A DNA stretch of 38,792 nucleotides, taken from Collinsella aerofaciens (lineage in GTDB: Bacteria > Actinomycetota > Coriobacteriia > Coriobacteriales > Coriobacteriaceae). Below the pieces are notes generated by a model. The model did not search any database and was not told where the DNA came from. It saw nothing but the letters and a program-made list of their open reading frames with translations. Where the stretch lies: the NCBI RefSeq assembly GCF_015553355.1, contig NZ_JADNGN010000007.1:31589-70380 (forward strand). Reading direction: 5' to 3'. Positions 23,538 to 31,307 of this stretch are shown in pieces. Made by a program: the position numbers and the translations under genes. The first letter of the stretch is position 1. Every line of letters begins with the position of its first letter.

Positions 23538-23554
23538 GTATATAACGTATATAC
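23538..23554. promoter_or_regulatory. Palindrome GTATAT-N5-ATATAC between divergent genes
   Basis: A 17-base near-palindrome with 6-bp arms, AT-rich in a GC-rich genome. It lies 61 bases from the HAD gene and 97 from the larE-like gene. It resembles GntR-type operators and also carries TATATA-type -10 matches. Confidence 0.4.
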
Positions 23555-23650
23555 CATATTGCACTTTCGTTACACAGATAGAAGTCTTATGGCAAGTAAC
23601 GCATTAGGATTATAGTTTTCGATCGAGTACTCAACGATAAGGATCGTTTC

Positions 23651-24529
23651 ATGATTTTAGACACCACGGCACCCGCAGAGGAGCTTCAAGACAAGCTATC
23701 GGCGCTCGAACAGCTGCTTTTGGCATACGGGCGCGTGGCTATCGGGTTTTCCGGTGGCGTCGACAGCAGCTTTTTGGCCGCCGTATGCGCCCGCATCATG
23801 CCTACCAATACCCTCCTCGTCCATCTCACCACGCCGCTCATCGGCACGCCCGAGCAGGCTTCGTTTGAGCAGTCCGTTGATGGGCAGGCCAATGAGGGGC
23901 CGCATTTTAAGCTCCCCGTGCTCAATCTTTCGGTGGATCAGCTGCAGCTCCCCCAAGTAGCCTGCAACGATACTAATCGCTGCTACCACTGCAAGCACGC
24001 CGGCTTTACCGCCATCGTCAACCACGCCAAGTCGCTCGGCTTTCCCACCGTCATCGATGGCAGCAATGCAAGCGATCGCGGTGACTACCGCCCCGGCATG
24101 CGTGCGGCAGAAGAGCTCGGCGTACGCTCACCCCTTATGGAGGTCGGCTTTACCAAGGACGAAGAGCGCGAGCTGCTGCGCGCATGGGGCTATCCCGTTT
24201 GGAACCTGCCGGCGGGAGCATGTCTTGCCACCCGCGTCCCCACGGGCGAGGAGCTTACACGCGAGAAGGTCGATTTAATCCGCGCCTGCGAGGATTACCT
24301 GCACGATCTTGATCTGGCACAGGTACGCGCGCGCTTGGTCGGCGGCTGCATGCATATCGAGGCCGCACCCGCAGATGTCGCCAAGATTGCTGCCCTCGGT
24401 GGCAACGCCGTCGACGACAAGGGCAAGACCCCGCCGCCCGCCGCCATCGAGTCCGCGCTGCGCGAGCTGGGCTGCGACCATATCTCCCCCGAGGTCACCC
24501 CCTACATTCACGGCAACATGAACCTTTAG
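23651..24529 (+). CDS. larE: LarE-like ATP-dependent sacrificial sulfur transferase
   Basis: 292 residues. The PP-loop is FSGGVDSS (34-40). LarE hallmarks are DGSNASDRGDYRPGM (137-150), SPLMEVGFTKDE, and PAGACLATRVPTGE (187-200). LarE adenylylates and then sulfurates the pyridinium biscarboxylate precursor of the nickel-pincer cofactor of lactate racemase. Cys191 is at the position of the sacrificial cysteine of the Lactobacillus enzyme. Cys111 and Cys114 (RCYHCK) supply two more, as in LarE proteins reported to carry a [4Fe-4S] cluster at three cysteines. The ATG follows AAGGAT. larA, larB and larC are not in the window, so the sulfur may go to another acceptor. Confidence 0.88.
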   Translation: MILDTTAPAEELQDKLSALEQLLLAYGRVAIGFSGGVDSSFLAAVCARIMPTNTLLVHLTTPLIGTPEQASFEQSVDGQANEGPHFKLPVLNLSVDQLQLPQVACNDTNRCYHCKHAGFTAIVNHAKSLGFPTVIDGSNASDRGDYRPGMRAAEELGVRSPLMEVGFTKDEERELLRAWGYPVWNLPAGACLATRVPTGEELTREKVDLIRACEDYLHDLDLAQVRARLVGGCMHIEAAPADVAKIAALGGNAVDDKGKTPPPAAIESALRELGCDHISPEVTPYIHGNMNL

Positions 24530-24530
24530 G

Positions 24531-24555
24531 TTACGCCGTTTTACAAACGGCGTAA
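24531..24555. other. Perfect hairpin directly after larE
   Basis: TTACGCCGTTT pairs perfectly with AAACGGCGTAA around TAC, two bases past the stop. There is no T-run, so it may be an RNA-stabilising 3' hairpin rather than a terminator. Confidence 0.55.
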
Positions 24556-24606
24556 CTGCTCGGCGCTGCGCGGGCTCCGGACACGGCAATCTGACGTTCA
24601 ACTTCA

Positions 24607-24633
24607 CGGGCGCGACCAAAAGGTCAGCGCCCG
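24607..24633 (+). terminator. Possible terminator downstream of larE
   Basis: CGGGCGCGACC pairs with GGTCAGCGCCCG with a one-base bulge, followed by CTTGTTT. The bases from here to 24706 hold nothing recognisable. Confidence 0.5.
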
Positions 24634-24706
24634 CTTGTTTCACGTCACCTTACCGCACCCGGAGACCGCTCGCTCGCATATGCTCAACCTGCACTGCGTT
24701 AACTGA

Positions 24707-24751
24707 CCCGCCAATAAGGGACAGGTTTATTTTGGCAGGTTTTATCTGGGG
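24707..24751 (+). repeat. Hairpin repeat family A, copy 3
   Basis: CCCGCCAATAAGGGACAGG, then TTTATTTTGGCAGG and TTTTATCTGGGG. The left arm differs from copies 1 and 4 at three positions, so pairing is weaker; core and tail are identical. Confidence 0.8.
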
Positions 24752-24825
24752 AAATATCGCGAGGCAGTCGCCCCCCTAGCACCCATCTCACTTCGAGAGA
24801 CACAAGAGGGGCGACTCGGCTGCAT

Positions 24826-24957
24826 CTACTTCTTCCGATAGCGGCGGTTGCGGCTCGTCGATGAACCCATTACTTCGATGAGTCCTTTATCCGCCATTTT
24901 TGGCAGATGGTAGCGGACGGACGAATTTTGGCATTCCGTCTCTCTAAAACAATAGAT
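24826..24957 (-). pseudogene. Remnant of a winged-helix DNA-binding C-terminus
   Basis: On the minus strand a frame of about 44 codons, closed by TAG at 24826-24828, reads FRETECQNSSVRYHLPKMAD then KGLIEVMGSSTSRNRRYRKK. This fits the C-terminal winged helix of multidomain regulators (helix, SxSSVRYHLxKL recognition helix, GLIxxxGS wing, RRY end), such as AlbA/AAA_4-type ATP-binding proteins. The frame is interrupted upstream by TAA at 24960-24958, and no start or ribosome site exists. The neighbouring TCTCTCTAAA array may be the decayed linker that precedes this domain. A reading-frame match to a family pattern, not a database result. Confidence 0.45.
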
Positions 24958-25115
24958 TTATCTCTCTAACTTTAGAGAGATAAGCGCCTTGTTTTAGAGA
25001 GACATTTAGAGAGATGTATCGAATTCGCTGTTAGATTGCCCAATGTTATCTCTTTAACTAGCTTTCTCTTTAGAGAGACATTTAGAGAGACGAGCGCAAT
25101 CTCTCTAATCAAGGG
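24937..25115. repeat. Array of TTTAGAGAGA / TCTCTCTAAA motifs
   Basis: About nine copies of a 10-base motif in both orientations within 180 AT-rich bases. Five read TTTAGAGAGA (around 24971, 24993, 25005, 25070 and 25081) and four read TCTCTCTAA or TCTCTTTAA (around 24939, 24961, 25049 and 25100). One pair forms TATCTCTCTAACTTTAGAGAGATA. Spacing is irregular, unlike CRISPR. On the minus strand one frame across it reads LVSLNVSLKRKLVKEI, compatible with a repetitive protein linker. Confidence 0.7.
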
Positions 25116-25152
25116 CTCCACTCTTTAAGGTGCACACTTCCTAACCGTGCCC

Positions 25153-25168
25153 TAAGTTGCGGTGAAAT
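25153..25168. repeat. Solo arm of the AAGTTGCGGTG repeat
   Basis: TAAGTTGCGGTGAAATA repeats one arm of the inverted repeat at 2727-2805 almost exactly, without its partner arm. It lies 14 bases before a family A hairpin. Confidence 0.6.
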
Positions 25169-25181
25169 AACTCACGATTAG

Positions 25182-25226
25182 CCTGCCAAAAAGGGACAGG
25201 TTTATTTTGGCAGGTTTTATCTGGGG
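25182..25226 (+). repeat. Hairpin repeat family A, copy 4
   Basis: Identical to copy 1 over the hairpin (CCTGCCAAAAAGGGACAGG, TTTATTTTGGCAGG) and through the tail TTTTATCTGGGG. It sits just before the terminator of the sugar operon, as copy 1 sits before the glmS terminator. Confidence 0.85.
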
Positions 25227-25236
25227 AAACGCAAAT

Positions 25237-25269
25237 AGGGCCGTGACACCCATACGGCGTCGCGGCCCT
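25237..25269. terminator. Terminator of the PTS-transketolase operon
   Basis: AGGGCCGTGAC pairs with GTCGCGGCCCT (one mismatch) around an 11-base loop. T-rich sequence follows on both strands. It lies about 40 bases past the EIIA stop. Confidence 0.75.
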
Positions 25270-25311
25270 TTTCCTTGGAGAAGGATCAATTGATTGAACG
25301 GGATGACCGTT

Positions 25312-25764
25312 CTAGTCTTCGAGTCCGCTATTGATGAGCTCCGCAATCTCAACGGGATCGGTGCTCGCGCGCACCTTGTCACGGAAGCCGGCGTCCATCA
25401 GCATCACGGCAGCCTTGGAGAGCAGACGCAGGTGCGTAGTTCCGGCCTCGCCGGCGGGCACGTACAGCGCGAGCGCAACATCGACGGGCACCCCATCGAA
25501 GCTCGGCCATTCAACGGGTTCGGTCAGTTTAAGCACGGCAACGCCCGGCGTGTGGATCGCGTCGCTTTTGGCATGCGGAACGGCAAAACCGGCGACAAGG
25601 CCGGTCTCGGCCTCGTTCTCGCGAGCAATGAAGGCGGCCTCTACGGCAGATGCGTCATCGGCAAAGCCGAGCTCGATGGCCTGCTCGGACAAATAATGTA
25701 GGGCGTCCTCGCGCGAGGCGGCGGTATACCCGATTGTCACTTGGTTGGCAGATACAAATCCCAT
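25312..25764 (-). CDS. PTS sugar transporter EIIA component, fructose/mannitol type
   Basis: 150 residues. The phosphorylated histidine is His64 in GLVAGFAVPHAKSDAI, the typical PTS EIIA type-2 site; the second conserved element, LRLLSKAAVMLMD, follows. EIIA takes phosphate from HPr and passes it to the EIIB domain. It is the last gene of the sugar operon and would pair with the EIIBC encoded by the first. The ATG follows AGGAAGG; the gap to the preceding gene is 11 bases. Confidence 0.93.
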   Translation of the reverse strand: MGFVSANQVTIGYTAASREDALHYLSEQAIELGFADDASAVEAAFIARENEAETGLVAGFAVPHAKSDAIHTPGVAVLKLTEPVEWPSFDGVPVDVALALYVPAGEAGTTHLRLLSKAAVMLMDAGFRDKVRASTDPVEIAELINSGLED

Positions 25765-25775
25765 GGAAACCTTCC

Positions 25776-26714
25776 TTACAACACGGACCTGACCGCAGCT
25801 TCGATGCCGTCGGCGTCCAAACCGTACTTGTGCAGCAAATCGACCGCAGGGCCGGACTCGCCATACACATCGCGCACGCCGACGCGACGCATCGGCACCG
25901 GATGCTGCTCCGCGAGCACCGAGGCCACGGCCTCGCCAAGACCACCGATAATCGAATGCTCCTCGGCAGTGACCACGCGACCGGTCTTCTTGGCGCTGGC
26001 AACCACCAGGCGCTCATCAAGCGGCTTGATCGTGTGCATATTGATGACCTCGGCATCGATACCATCGGCAGCGAGCGCCTCGGCAGCCTCAAGCGCCTCG
26101 GCGACCATAAGGCCACAAGCGATGATGGTCACATCGGACCCCTCGCGCACGACCACGCCGCGACCAATCTTGAACTCATAGTCCTCGTGATCGTTGATGA
26201 CCGGTGTTGCCAGGCGGCCGAAGCGCATGTAAACCGGGCCCTCAAACTCATAGGCGGCGCGCACGCAAGCGCGAGCCTCGATGTCATCGGCGGGAACGAT
26301 TACCGTCATACCCGGGATCGTGCGCATGAGCGCGATGTCCTCGCAGCACTGATGCGTGGCGCCGTCTTCACCGACCGAGATACCCGCATGCGTGGCACCG
26401 ATTTTGACGTTGAGGTGCGGATAGCCAATGGAATTACGCACTTGTTCGTACGCACGGCCGGCGGCGAACATGGCAAAGGTGCTCGCAAAGGCGACGTGGC
26501 CCGTGGTCGCAATGCCGGCGGCGAGCCCCATCAAGTTGCTCTCGGCAATGCCGGCATCGTAGAAGCGCTCAGGGTGCGCAGCCTTAAACTTACCCGTCTG
26601 CGTAGCGGCAGCCAGGTCGGCATCGAGCACTACAAAGTCATCGTGCTCATTGCCCAACTCGACGAGCGCCTCGCCGTAGCTTACGCGCGTGGCGACTTTT
26701 TTGACCTCTGCCAT
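25776..26714 (-). CDS. Transketolase, C-terminal subunit
   Basis: 312 residues: the pyrimidine-binding (PYR) domain and C-terminal domain of a split transketolase. Features are RVSYGEALVELG, DADLAAATQTGKF, the glutamate of AGIAESNLMGLAAGIA that activates thiamine diphosphate, GATHAGISVGEDGATHQ, and a C-terminal half starting GRGVVVREGSDVTIIACG. It must pair with the N-terminal subunit encoded just upstream; the start codon overlaps that gene's stop (TAATG). The enzyme moves two-carbon units between ketose and aldose phosphates. Split enzymes are common beside specialised sugar pathways as well as in central metabolism. Confidence 0.94.
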   Translation of the reverse strand: MAEVKKVATRVSYGEALVELGNEHDDFVVLDADLAAATQTGKFKAAHPERFYDAGIAESNLMGLAAGIATTGHVAFASTFAMFAAGRAYEQVRNSIGYPHLNVKIGATHAGISVGEDGATHQCCEDIALMRTIPGMTVIVPADDIEARACVRAAYEFEGPVYMRFGRLATPVINDHEDYEFKIGRGVVVREGSDVTIIACGLMVAEALEAAEALAADGIDAEVINMHTIKPLDERLVVASAKKTGRVVTAEEHSIIGGLGEAVASVLAEQHPVPMRRVGVRDVYGESGPAVDLLHKYGLDADGIEAAVRSVL

Positions 26715-27544
26715 TAGAGCTCCTCTCCTGCTGCCGCGAGCTCGGCCATGGCCTGCTCAAACTGTTCATCGTTGGGCGCCTTGCCATGCCAGCCAACCTG
26801 GTTCTCCATAAAGGAGACGCCTTTGCCCTTCACCGTCTCGGCGATGATAGCGACGGGCACGCCGGTCACCTCACGAGCCTCAGCGAAAGCCGCCTCAATC
26901 TGCGCCATGTCGTTACCGTCGGCGAGCTCGATCACATGCCACTTAAAGGCGCGGAACTTGTCAGCGAGCGGCATGGCCGAGTTGACCTCATCGATCGTGC
27001 CGTCAATCTGCAAGCCGTTGTGGTCGACGACGGCAACAAGATTGTCGAGTGCATGGTTGCCGGCGAACATGGCCGCCTCCCACACCTGGCCTTCCTCGCA
27101 CTCACCGTCGCCCAGCAACGTGTAGACACGGTAGCCGTCGCCCCAGTGCTTAGCGGCAAGCGCCATTCCAACTGCAGCAGAGATGCCCTGACCGAGCGAT
27201 CCGGTGGACATATCGATGCCAGGGGCGTCGTTCATGTTGGGATGGCCCTGCAGTCGGCTGCCAATATGGCGGAGCGTCTCGAGCTCTTCGACGGGAAAAT
27301 AGCCGCGATTTGCCAACACCGAATACAGGCCCGGCGCCGCGTGACCCTTGGAGAGCACAAAGCGATCGCGATCGGCCTTGTGAGGGTCAGCAGGATCGAT
27401 ATTCATTTCCTCAAAGTACAGATACGTCATGATGTCGGCAGCACCGAGCGATCCACCCGGGTGTCCCGACTTGGCCGCGTGAACCGCAGTCACGACACCC
27501 TTCCTGACCTCATTGGCGACCTTCGCCAGCTCCTGGTTGGTCAT
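26714..27544 (-). CDS. Transketolase, N-terminal subunit
   Basis: 276 residues, the thiamine diphosphate-binding half of a split transketolase. Visible are AAKSGHPGGSLGAADIMTYL, DRFVLSKGHAAPGLYSVL, GHPNMNDAPGIDMSTGSLGQ, the cofactor motif GDGECEEGQVWEAAMFAGNH, and DHNGLQIDG. The ATG at 27544 follows GAGAGG; a frame extending to 27604 has no homology. It overlaps the C-terminal subunit gene by the TAATG junction, giving coupled translation of equal amounts. Confidence 0.94.
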   Translation of the reverse strand: MTNQELAKVANEVRKGVVTAVHAAKSGHPGGSLGAADIMTYLYFEEMNIDPADPHKADRDRFVLSKGHAAPGLYSVLANRGYFPVEELETLRHIGSRLQGHPNMNDAPGIDMSTGSLGQGISAAVGMALAAKHWGDGYRVYTLLGDGECEEGQVWEAAMFAGNHALDNLVAVVDHNGLQIDGTIDEVNSAMPLADKFRAFKWHVIELADGNDMAQIEAAFAEAREVTGVPVAIIAETVKGKGVSFMENQVGWHGKAPNDEQFEQAMAELAAAGEEL

Positions 27545-27607
27545 ACGAATTCCTCTCTTGAGAACAACCCCGGCACCGGATGACGCGATGCCGGGGCAAT
27601 CCACTCG

Positions 27608-28291
27608 TTAAGCCTGAGCGACGACCTTCTGCCAGTCAGCCTCAAAAGAGGCGAGGCCCTGGTCGGTCAGCGGATGATGCAGGCACTTCTTGAGAGCGGC
27701 CATGGGCACGGTCGCAATATCGGCACCGAGTAGCGCGGCCTGGGTCACGTGGTTGGGCGTACGAACCGAGGCGGTGATGATCTCGACGGTGTCGTCGACG
27801 TTCTTGCCCGTCCAGTCGTAGTTCTTAATGCAGGTCACGACGTTGTCGAGCTGCGAGATACCGTCCTCGGCGATGTCGTCGAAACGACCGACAAACGGGC
27901 TGATGTAGCGAGCACCGGCGTTGGCGGCCATAAGGGCCTGCGTCGGCGAGAAGACGAGCGTCATGTTGACGCGCACGCCAGCATCGGCCAGCGCACGGCA
28001 GGCGGCAAGGCCGGCCTCGCACACGGGAAGCTTGACCACGATGTTGGGGGCGAGGGCGGCAAGGCGCTTGCCCTCCTCGATCATACCCTCGGCAGTGGTC
28101 GCGGTAGACTCGGCGGACACGGGCAGGCCCTCGCAGAGCTCGGCAATCTTGAGCATATGCGGCTCAAAGTCGGCAAGCTTGCCGCCGGTCTTGGCGTACA
28201 GGGACGGGTTGGTGGTAACACCGGCCAGGCAGCCCCAGCTCTTGGCCTCGGCAATCTCGTCCAGATTGGCGGTATCGATAAAGAACTTCAT
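27608..28291 (-). CDS. Transaldolase, short TalC/MipB type
   Basis: 227 residues. The Schiff-base lysine is in NIVVKLPVCEAG (around 86). The other core elements are DTANLDEIAEA, GVTTNPSLYAKTG, NMTLVFSPTQALMAA, ISPFVGRFDDI and the end HHPLTDQGLASFEADW. LVFS together with SPFVGR fits transaldolase better than fructose-6-phosphate aldolase, which usually has Tyr and PYVNR there; this is judged from memory of the families. It moves a three-carbon unit between sugar phosphates. The ATG follows GAAGGGG; the gap to the transketolase genes is 63 bases. Confidence 0.92.
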   Translation of the reverse strand: MKFFIDTANLDEIAEAKSWGCLAGVTTNPSLYAKTGGKLADFEPHMLKIAELCEGLPVSAESTATTAEGMIEEGKRLAALAPNIVVKLPVCEAGLAACRALADAGVRVNMTLVFSPTQALMAANAGARYISPFVGRFDDIAEDGISQLDNVVTCIKNYDWTGKNVDDTVEIITASVRTPNHVTQAALLGADIATVPMAALKKCLHHPLTDQGLASFEADWQKVVAQA

Positions 28292-28327
28292 GGTGAACCC
28301 CTTCAAAGGAAGCTAAAACTCAAAAGA

Positions 28328-28358
28328 ATGGGACAAAGGGACTGCCCCTTTGTCCCAT
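28328..28358. repeat. Hairpin repeat with ATGGGACAAA arms
   Basis: ATGGGACAAAGGG pairs with CCTTTGTCCCAT around a small ACTGCC loop, in the gap between the transaldolase and GatZ-like genes. The core GGGACTGCCCCTTT matches those at 9653 and 15221 while the arms differ. Confidence 0.75.
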
Positions 28359-28415
28359 GTGCCGGGCCTGCAGCTGGGACATGCCCCAGGCCCGGCGTCG
28401 CGTAGGAAAAGCTAC

Positions 28416-29690
28416 TTACTCGGCAAGAGCGGCCTCGATGCGGGTCGTGACGCCCTTGAGGTTAAGACCGACGACGTACTGCTTGATCGGGCGCTTGATG
28501 TGCTCGATGACAAAGCGCTTGCCGTCGATGTCCTGAGCGGCGAGGTTGCGGTAGAGCTTCTCGACCTGCTCCTTGACCTCGGGATCGTTGAACGCATAGT
28601 GACCGGAGACATCCAGGATCTTCAGGCTGAGCTCATCGTCGGCAAGAATGTCGTCGACCTGCAGGTTGACGTCGTCGCCAGTCATCCACTTGCGCCAGCG
28701 CTCGGTCTTGATAGCCTTGACCAGCAGGGTGTGATACAGGTCGGAGGGGTCATCGCACAGACCGTTGTCGACCAGGATCTGCTCGGTGGCGCAGAGCTTG
28801 AGGTAGGCGCGGGTCTCCTCGGTGCCATACTGCGGAGCAACGTTGGAGGCGGTCACGTGTGCCGGGATGTGCTCGAGCAGCGTCGCGTCGTCCAGATAGT
28901 CGGCGTTGTGCTCCTTCAGGCCCACGCCGTAGCGCTTAGCCATGTCGGCGAGCTCGCGGGCATTCTTGAAGTTGTAATGGCCGACCTGCTCGGTCCAACG
29001 GGTGAGCGTACCGGTCTGGCCGACGATAAAGGTGGGCATGGGGCAGCCGCGCTTCTCGAGCTCGGGCTGCAGCTGAGAAATGAACTCCTCGTACTTATCG
29101 GTAGAGGTCAAGCCGCCATTGGTCTCCTCGGTACCGACCTCATAGGCAACCTCGGGCAGGTTATGCTCGCGACGGTACTGCTCAAGGTAGTCGATAAGAT
29201 CGATCGTGCGGCGAAGCACCACGTCGAGCGGAATAACCTTGCCGATCTGATAGGGGTCCTTGGTGGGGTCGACCATCAGCAGGTCAAAGCCCGCCTCCAT
29301 GTCGGCGACGAAGGACTTGCGGGCGAGCTCCATGGCCTCGTCCTCGGGCAGGTGGGCGTTACGCTCCTCGTCGCGCTGCCACGGACCGCCGTGATCTCGG
29401 CACAGGTAGTACGGACCGGTGTAACCCACCTCGTCGGCGACCTTCTTGATGTCGGCGGCAAAGCGCGTCTGGTCCCAACCGTTGACGTAGCCGGCGCCCA
29501 TCTCGTCCATATCGACCTGGTTGCGGCTAGCAATAAACATGGGCGGGAAATCCTCGTCCTTGGCAAGCTCGAACACGGCCTGAATCAGGTTGGGGCTCAT
29601 GGGGCCAATGCCGACCATGGTTGCGTGATCGCCGCTATCCTGCAGCTTGAGCATGCCCTGAACGGCCTGACGGATGGTGAGGTTGGACAT
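28416..29690 (-). CDS. GatZ/KbaZ-like protein (tagatose-bisphosphate aldolase non-catalytic subunit family)
   Basis: 424 residues, close to GatZ and KbaZ of enterobacteria. The barrel shows VGIGPMSPNLIQAVFELAKD, FIASRNQVDMDE, GPYYLCRDHGGPWQRDEER, FDLLMVDPTKDP, YEVGTEETNGG, and GVGLKEHNADYLDD. In GatYZ/KbaYZ the Z protein stabilises the zinc-dependent aldolase Y. No Y homologue is present in this operon or window. Some solitary members of this family have been described as ketohexose-phosphate 4-epimerases, so an independent catalytic role is possible here. The ATG follows AAGGAGAAC. It lies 144 bases downstream of the EIIBC gene, with a structured gap between. Confidence 0.88.
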   Translation of the reverse strand: MSNLTIRQAVQGMLKLQDSGDHATMVGIGPMSPNLIQAVFELAKDEDFPPMFIASRNQVDMDEMGAGYVNGWDQTRFAADIKKVADEVGYTGPYYLCRDHGGPWQRDEERNAHLPEDEAMELARKSFVADMEAGFDLLMVDPTKDPYQIGKVIPLDVVLRRTIDLIDYLEQYRREHNLPEVAYEVGTEETNGGLTSTDKYEEFISQLQPELEKRGCPMPTFIVGQTGTLTRWTEQVGHYNFKNARELADMAKRYGVGLKEHNADYLDDATLLEHIPAHVTASNVAPQYGTEETRAYLKLCATEQILVDNGLCDDPSDLYHTLLVKAIKTERWRKWMTGDDVNLQVDDILADDELSLKILDVSGHYAFNDPEVKEQVEKLYRNLAAQDIDGKRFVIEHIKRPIKQYVVGLNLKGVTTRIEAALAE

Positions 29691-29759
29691 TTTGTTCTCC
29701 TTCTCCAGAGGATTTTTGACAAAAGTTCCCTGGGACCCAGATGTGGGCCCTATCAGTAC

Positions 29760-29820
29760 GGATGGATTTTGTTGTGTAGGGGCGGTTGTGCGGAGTCAAA
29801 TCCATCCCTCCGCACAACCG
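29760..29820 (-). promoter_or_regulatory. Interlocking hairpins between EIIBC and the GatZ-like gene
   Basis: CGGTTGTGCGGAG (29783-29795) pairs perfectly with CTCCGCACAACCG (29808-29820). The loop holds AAATCCATCC (29798-29807), which is the exact complement of GGATGGATTT (29760-29769). The two pairings interleave, so the RNA could form a pseudoknot or switch between hairpins. A third hairpin (TGGGACCCA/TGGGCCC) lies at about 29731-29750. It may reduce read-through or stabilise the upstream mRNA segment. Confidence 0.7.
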
Positions 29821-29834
29821 GAGTCCTTAAAGGT

Positions 29835-31307
29835 TTACTTGGCCTGCTTATCGAGCGTGGGCTTCATGGCAATCAGGATTGCAGCGGCGACCACGGCGCC
29901 AATCACGATGTCCAGGCAGAACAGCGCGACGTTGTTGGTGGCAAGGGCGACGATAAAGCCACCGTGCGGGACGTAGCAGTCGATACCCTGGAAGGCGGCG
30001 AGCGCCGCGCCCACGGCAGAGCCGATGCAGATGCCGGGCAGGGTGTGGCCAAGGTCCTTGACCGCGAAGGGGATAGCGCCCTCGGTAATGCCGATGCAGC
30101 CCATGAACAGTGCGGAGATACCCATCTGGCGATCGGCGTCATCGAACTTGTTCTTGGCGATGAGCGCAGCAAGGCCGCAGGCAATCGGGGGAATGGCGAC
30201 GGCGACGCGGAACATGCCGTTGGGGCCATAGATGCCGGAGGCCATGATGGCCATGGTGAAGGTCGAGGCGGTCTTGTTGATGGGGCCACCCATATCGAAG
30301 GCGGTCATAACGCCAATGACCAGACCCAGGACAACTGCGGAACCGCCCTGCAGGCTGCCGAGCACGCCGGTGAGCCAGTCCATCACAAAGCCAAGCGGCG
30401 TGGCCAGGATGTAGATATAGGCCATACCCAGGACAAGCGAGGTCAGAATCGGGATGATCAGGATGGGCATGATGGTCTGGATGGTGTTGTTGACCTTCCA
30501 GGTCTTCATCCAGCGGACAAAGTAGCCGCAGATGACCGCCATGATCATGGCGCCCAAGAAGCCGGTCGAAACGCTGTTGCCGTTAGGGGTAACGACTGCG
30601 TTGTTGACCAGGTAGCCCAGGACAAAACCGGGGGCGAGCGCGGGCTTGCCGGCCATCGAGTAGGAGATGTATGCCGCAAGCACCGGGATCATCATGGAGA
30701 TGCCGGCCATGCCGATGGTGTTAAGGCTCACCATCAGCGGGTTCGTAACCTCCATGCCGTTGGCGCCGGCGGTACCGGATGCCAGCGAGAAGGCAAGAAA
30801 CACGCCGCCGATAACGACGATGGGGATAAAATAGGAAACGCCGGTATTGAATGCATTGAGCAGCGTCTTGCCAGGATCGGCAAAGATAGACTGCTTGGAC
30901 GCCGGTGTCGGGGCCTGCGGGGCAGCGGAGACGGCCTTCTTCTCTGCCTTGGCCTCGGCCTTGGGCGCGTCAACGGCGCCACCCGTCGCCTTGATGATCT
31001 CAATGGCCTGGTCGATGATCTTTACCGGATCGGCGATTACATCCGAGGTGCCGACCTTCAGGAACTTGCCCTCGGCCATCTTCTGCTCAAAACGGTCCTC
31101 GTTCTCGACACCCACGTCGACGGACTCCAGGACCAGGTCGGCGGAGTCCACGTCTTCCTGCGTGAGCTCATTCTCGATACCCAGGCCACCCTGAGCCTCG
31201 ACCTTGCACTCGATGCCACGGGCGGCGCATTCATCCTGAATCGCCTTCTGGGCCATATACGTGTGGGCGATACCCACAGTACAGGCGGCAACGCCTACGA
31301 TCTTCAT
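29835..31307 (-). CDS. PTS fructose-family EIIBC component
   Basis: 490 residues. Residues 1 to about 105 are a fructose-type EIIB domain with the phosphorylated Cys9 in KIVGVAACTVGIAHTYMAQK. An Ala/Lys-rich linker (KAEAKAEKKAVSAAPQ) follows, then an EIIC membrane domain of about nine helices. That domain starts at FADPGKTLLNAFNTGVSYF and includes GYLVNNAVVTPNG, FDMGGPINKTAS, EGAIPFAVKD and CYVPHGGFIVAL. It imports and phosphorylates a sugar of the fructose family. The ATG at 31307 follows AGGGA; the frame continues 102 bases upstream without homology. It is the first gene of the operon, facing the LacI regulator gene. Confidence 0.94.
   Translation of the reverse strand: MKIVGVAACTVGIAHTYMAQKAIQDECAARGIECKVEAQGGLGIENELTQEDVDSADLVLESVDVGVENEDRFEQKMAEGKFLKVGTSDVIADPVKIIDQAIEIIKATGGAVDAPKAEAKAEKKAVSAAPQAPTPASKQSIFADPGKTLLNAFNTGVSYFIPIVVIGGVFLAFSLASGTAGANGMEVTNPLMVSLNTIGMAGISMMIPVLAAYISYSMAGKPALAPGFVLGYLVNNAVVTPNGNSVSTGFLGAMIMAVICGYFVRWMKTWKVNNTIQTIMPILIIPILTSLVLGMAYIYILATPLGFVMDWLTGVLGSLQGGSAVVLGLVIGVMTAFDMGGPINKTASTFTMAIMASGIYGPNGMFRVAVAIPPIACGLAALIAKNKFDDADRQMGISALFMGCIGITEGAIPFAVKDLGHTLPGICIGSAVGAALAAFQGIDCYVPHGGFIVALATNNVALFCLDIVIGAVVAAAILIAMKPTLDKQAK

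Noticed and set aside
24937-25115. Repeat array as a CRISPR locus
   Set aside because: The repeated unit is about 10 bases, in both orientations, with irregular spacing and no cas genes.
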